Positions 62,777 through 64,000 of a stretch of DNA of 64,000 nucleotides are shown here, in pieces. The translations under genes were made by a program, and so were the position numbers. The stretch is from Halorubrum laminariae (lineage in GTDB: Archaea > Halobacteriota > Halobacteria > Halobacteriales > Haloferacaceae): NCBI RefSeq assembly GCF_024494655.1, contig NZ_JANHDL010000002.1:248001-312000 (forward strand), written 5' to 3'. How positions within the stretch are numbered: the stretch's first letter is position 1; each line of letters starts with the position of its first letter. The notes under the pieces are model-generated. The model saw only the letters and a program-made list of their open reading frames with translations. It was not told where the DNA came from and made no database searches.

Positions 62777-64000
62777 ATGCCCGAAACGCTCAGGCTCGCC
62801 ACCCGCGGCTCGGACTTGGCCTTGGAACAGGCCGAGACCGTCCGCGACGCCCTGTCGAGTCGCCGACGCGACGTGGAGATCCGACACGTCGAGACGCGCG
62901 GCGACCAGATCTCGGACGAACTGATCCATCGGCTCGGCAGGACAGGCGCGTTCGTCCGCGCCCTCGACGAGGAGGTGCTGGCCGGCGACGCCGACCTCGC
63001 CGTCCACTCGCTGAAAGACGTGCCGACCGAGGGGATGGACGATATGGTCGTCGCGGGCGTTCCCGAACGCGCCCCGTCCGGCGATGTGCTCGTTCACCCC
63101 GACGGGCTCGGTATCGACGACCTTCCGCCGGGCTCCGTCGTCGGCACGGGGTCGCTCCGGCGAACCGCCCAGATCAAGGCGTCTCGACCGGATCTCGTCG
63201 TCGAGCCGCTCCGCGGGAACGTTGACACCCGGATCGAGAAGCTGCTCGCGCCCGGGCTGCAGGCGGAACACGAGCGCCGGCTGATCGCCTCGGGCGAGGC
63301 GAGCGCGATGACCGCCGACGCGGGGGGTGACGACGAGACCCCCGACGAGGCTCTCGACGCCGACGAGCCGAACTGGGACGCCCTCGACGACGGTTCGGAA
63401 GACGGCGACGCGGACGATAGTGGAGACGACGAGGAAGCCGAAGTGAAGTTCGAGCGCACCGTCGAGGAGTGGTTCGACTCTCTCTCCGATCTGGAACGCT
63501 CGGCGATGGAGCGCAAGGTGGAGACCGAGTACGACGCGATCGTCCTCGCCGAGGCCGGTCTCCGCCGCTCCGATCTGTTCTACGACGTCGAGACCACGCG
63601 GCTCCCCCGCGAAGAGTTCGTCCCTGCGGCCGGTCAGGGCGCGATCGCGGTCACCGCGACCGATCCCGACGTGATAGAGACGGTTCGGTCGGCGATCGAC
63701 CACCCGCGCACCCGCGTGGCGGTCACGGTGGAACGGACGATCCTCGGTGAACTCAACGGCGGCTGCGTCGCCCCGATCGGCGTCTCCGCGCTCGTGCAGG
63801 GCGAGCACGTCCATACGCGGGTCCGCGTGCTCTCGACGGACGGCACCGAGGAGGTAGCGGACACCCGCGACCTGCCGATCCGGTCGCACGCGAAGGCGGC
63901 CGAGTCGTTCGCGGCGGATCTGGCGGACCGGGGCGCGGCCGATCTGATCGCGGCGGCGCGCGAGGAGGCCGAAGTCGACGAGGAGACGCGGGAGGCGGAG
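62777..64000 (+). CDS. hemC: Hydroxymethylbilane synthase (3' end outside the window)
   Basis: 408 codons to the window end, without a stop, so the gene is partial. Signatures: LRLATRGSDLALEQAETV, the substrate region DLAVHSLKDVPTEG, GTGSLRRTAQIKASRPDL, and Cys330 in ELNGGCVAPIG, which anchors the dipyrromethane cofactor. It joins four porphobilinogens in haem and cobalamin synthesis. An unusual acidic insert of about 90 residues (157-250) separates RGNVDTRIEKL from YDAIVLAEAGL, which are only a few residues apart in E. coli. The tail after 395 is Ala/Glu-rich. Confidence 0.93.
   Translation, partial: MPETLRLATRGSDLALEQAETVRDALSSRRRDVEIRHVETRGDQISDELIHRLGRTGAFVRALDEEVLAGDADLAVHSLKDVPTEGMDDMVVAGVPERAPSGDVLVHPDGLGIDDLPPGSVVGTGSLRRTAQIKASRPDLVVEPLRGNVDTRIEKLLAPGLQAEHERRLIASGEASAMTADAGGDDETPDEALDADEPNWDALDDGSEDGDADDSGDDEEAEVKFERTVEEWFDSLSDLERSAMERKVETEYDAIVLAEAGLRRSDLFYDVETTRLPREEFVPAAGQGAIAVTATDPDVIETVRSAIDHPRTRVAVTVERTILGELNGGCVAPIGVSALVQGEHVHTRVRVLSTDGTEEVADTRDLPIRSHAKAAESFAADLADRGAADLIAAAREEAEVDEETREAE

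Overview
The window reads as chromosome of a haloarchaeon, most likely Halorubrum-like; the genus is a guess. Most of it is very GC-rich and the proteins are rich in Asp and Glu, as expected of a salt-in cytoplasm. It carries archaeal-only information-processing genes: eIF2-gamma, RpoE' and Spt4, S24e, S17e, aEF-1-beta, fused Kae1-Bud32, class I LysRS, NurA and CDC48. Many starts sit about 25-30 bases downstream of a TATA-like element with no ribosome binding site, the leaderless pattern of haloarchaea.

Layout. 1-3.2 kb is a small accessory patch: a Mig/MutY-like DNA glycosylase, a tyrosine recombinase with an att-like hairpin and repeats behind it, and a predicted RecB-like nuclease. 3.3-9.7 kb holds a CinA-like protein, an OFA-type MFS carrier, two UspA proteins, a flavoprotein, a Dam-type adenine methylase and a DUF63 membrane protein. 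An AT-rich single-gene insert (9.74-10.5 kb) encodes a possible membrane-anchored nuclease. 10.5-23.2 kb is housekeeping: DUF2150, a TatD-like hydrolase, cysteine synthase, a thioredoxin, a NOG1-type GTPase, an NhaC antiporter, DUF2240, a six-helix chemotaxis transducer, NurA, a CPBP protease and phosphoglucose isomerase.

23.3-27.6 kb is a class II ribonucleotide reductase interrupted by a 372-residue intein placed exactly before the active-site cysteine. 28.3-29.1 kb is a decayed IS200/IS605-type element: TnpB keeps its promoter and both ends but has lost the middle of the protein, and its structured right end remains. 29.2-31.7 kb is a two-gene CDC48/Hsp20-like operon with a palindrome over its predicted transcription start. 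31.9-38.8 kb holds an alpha/beta hydrolase, a DUF2391 membrane protein, Hsp20, a UbiB-like kinase, a site-2 protease, a small winged-helix-like protein and a MobB-MoaE fusion.

38.9-47.4 kb is translation and transcription: UMP kinase with LysRS on the plus strand, then a long minus-strand run eIF2-gamma, PIN, RpoE', Spt4, dephospho-CoA kinase, S24e, Kae1-Bud32. A structured, promoter-bearing gap at 47.4-47.8 kb may encode an RNA. 47.8-51.9 kb has DUF5810/DUF5809, isocitrate dehydrogenase and an HTTM membrane protein. 52.0-55.5 kb is a tightly overlapping cofactor-type operon (CofD, Dus-like, CitG-like, DUF447). 55.6-57.7 kb has S17e, a TctA-like permease, a double zinc finger and aEF-1-beta. 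The end carries a thioredoxin, a Gfo/Idh/MocA oxidoreductase, a UPF0148 protein, SufU-like and SufS Fe-S assembly proteins flanking a receiver protein with no phosphorylatable Asp, and hemC, which runs off the end.

No tRNA, rRNA or CRISPR array was recognised. All family names come from reading the translations; no database search was run.
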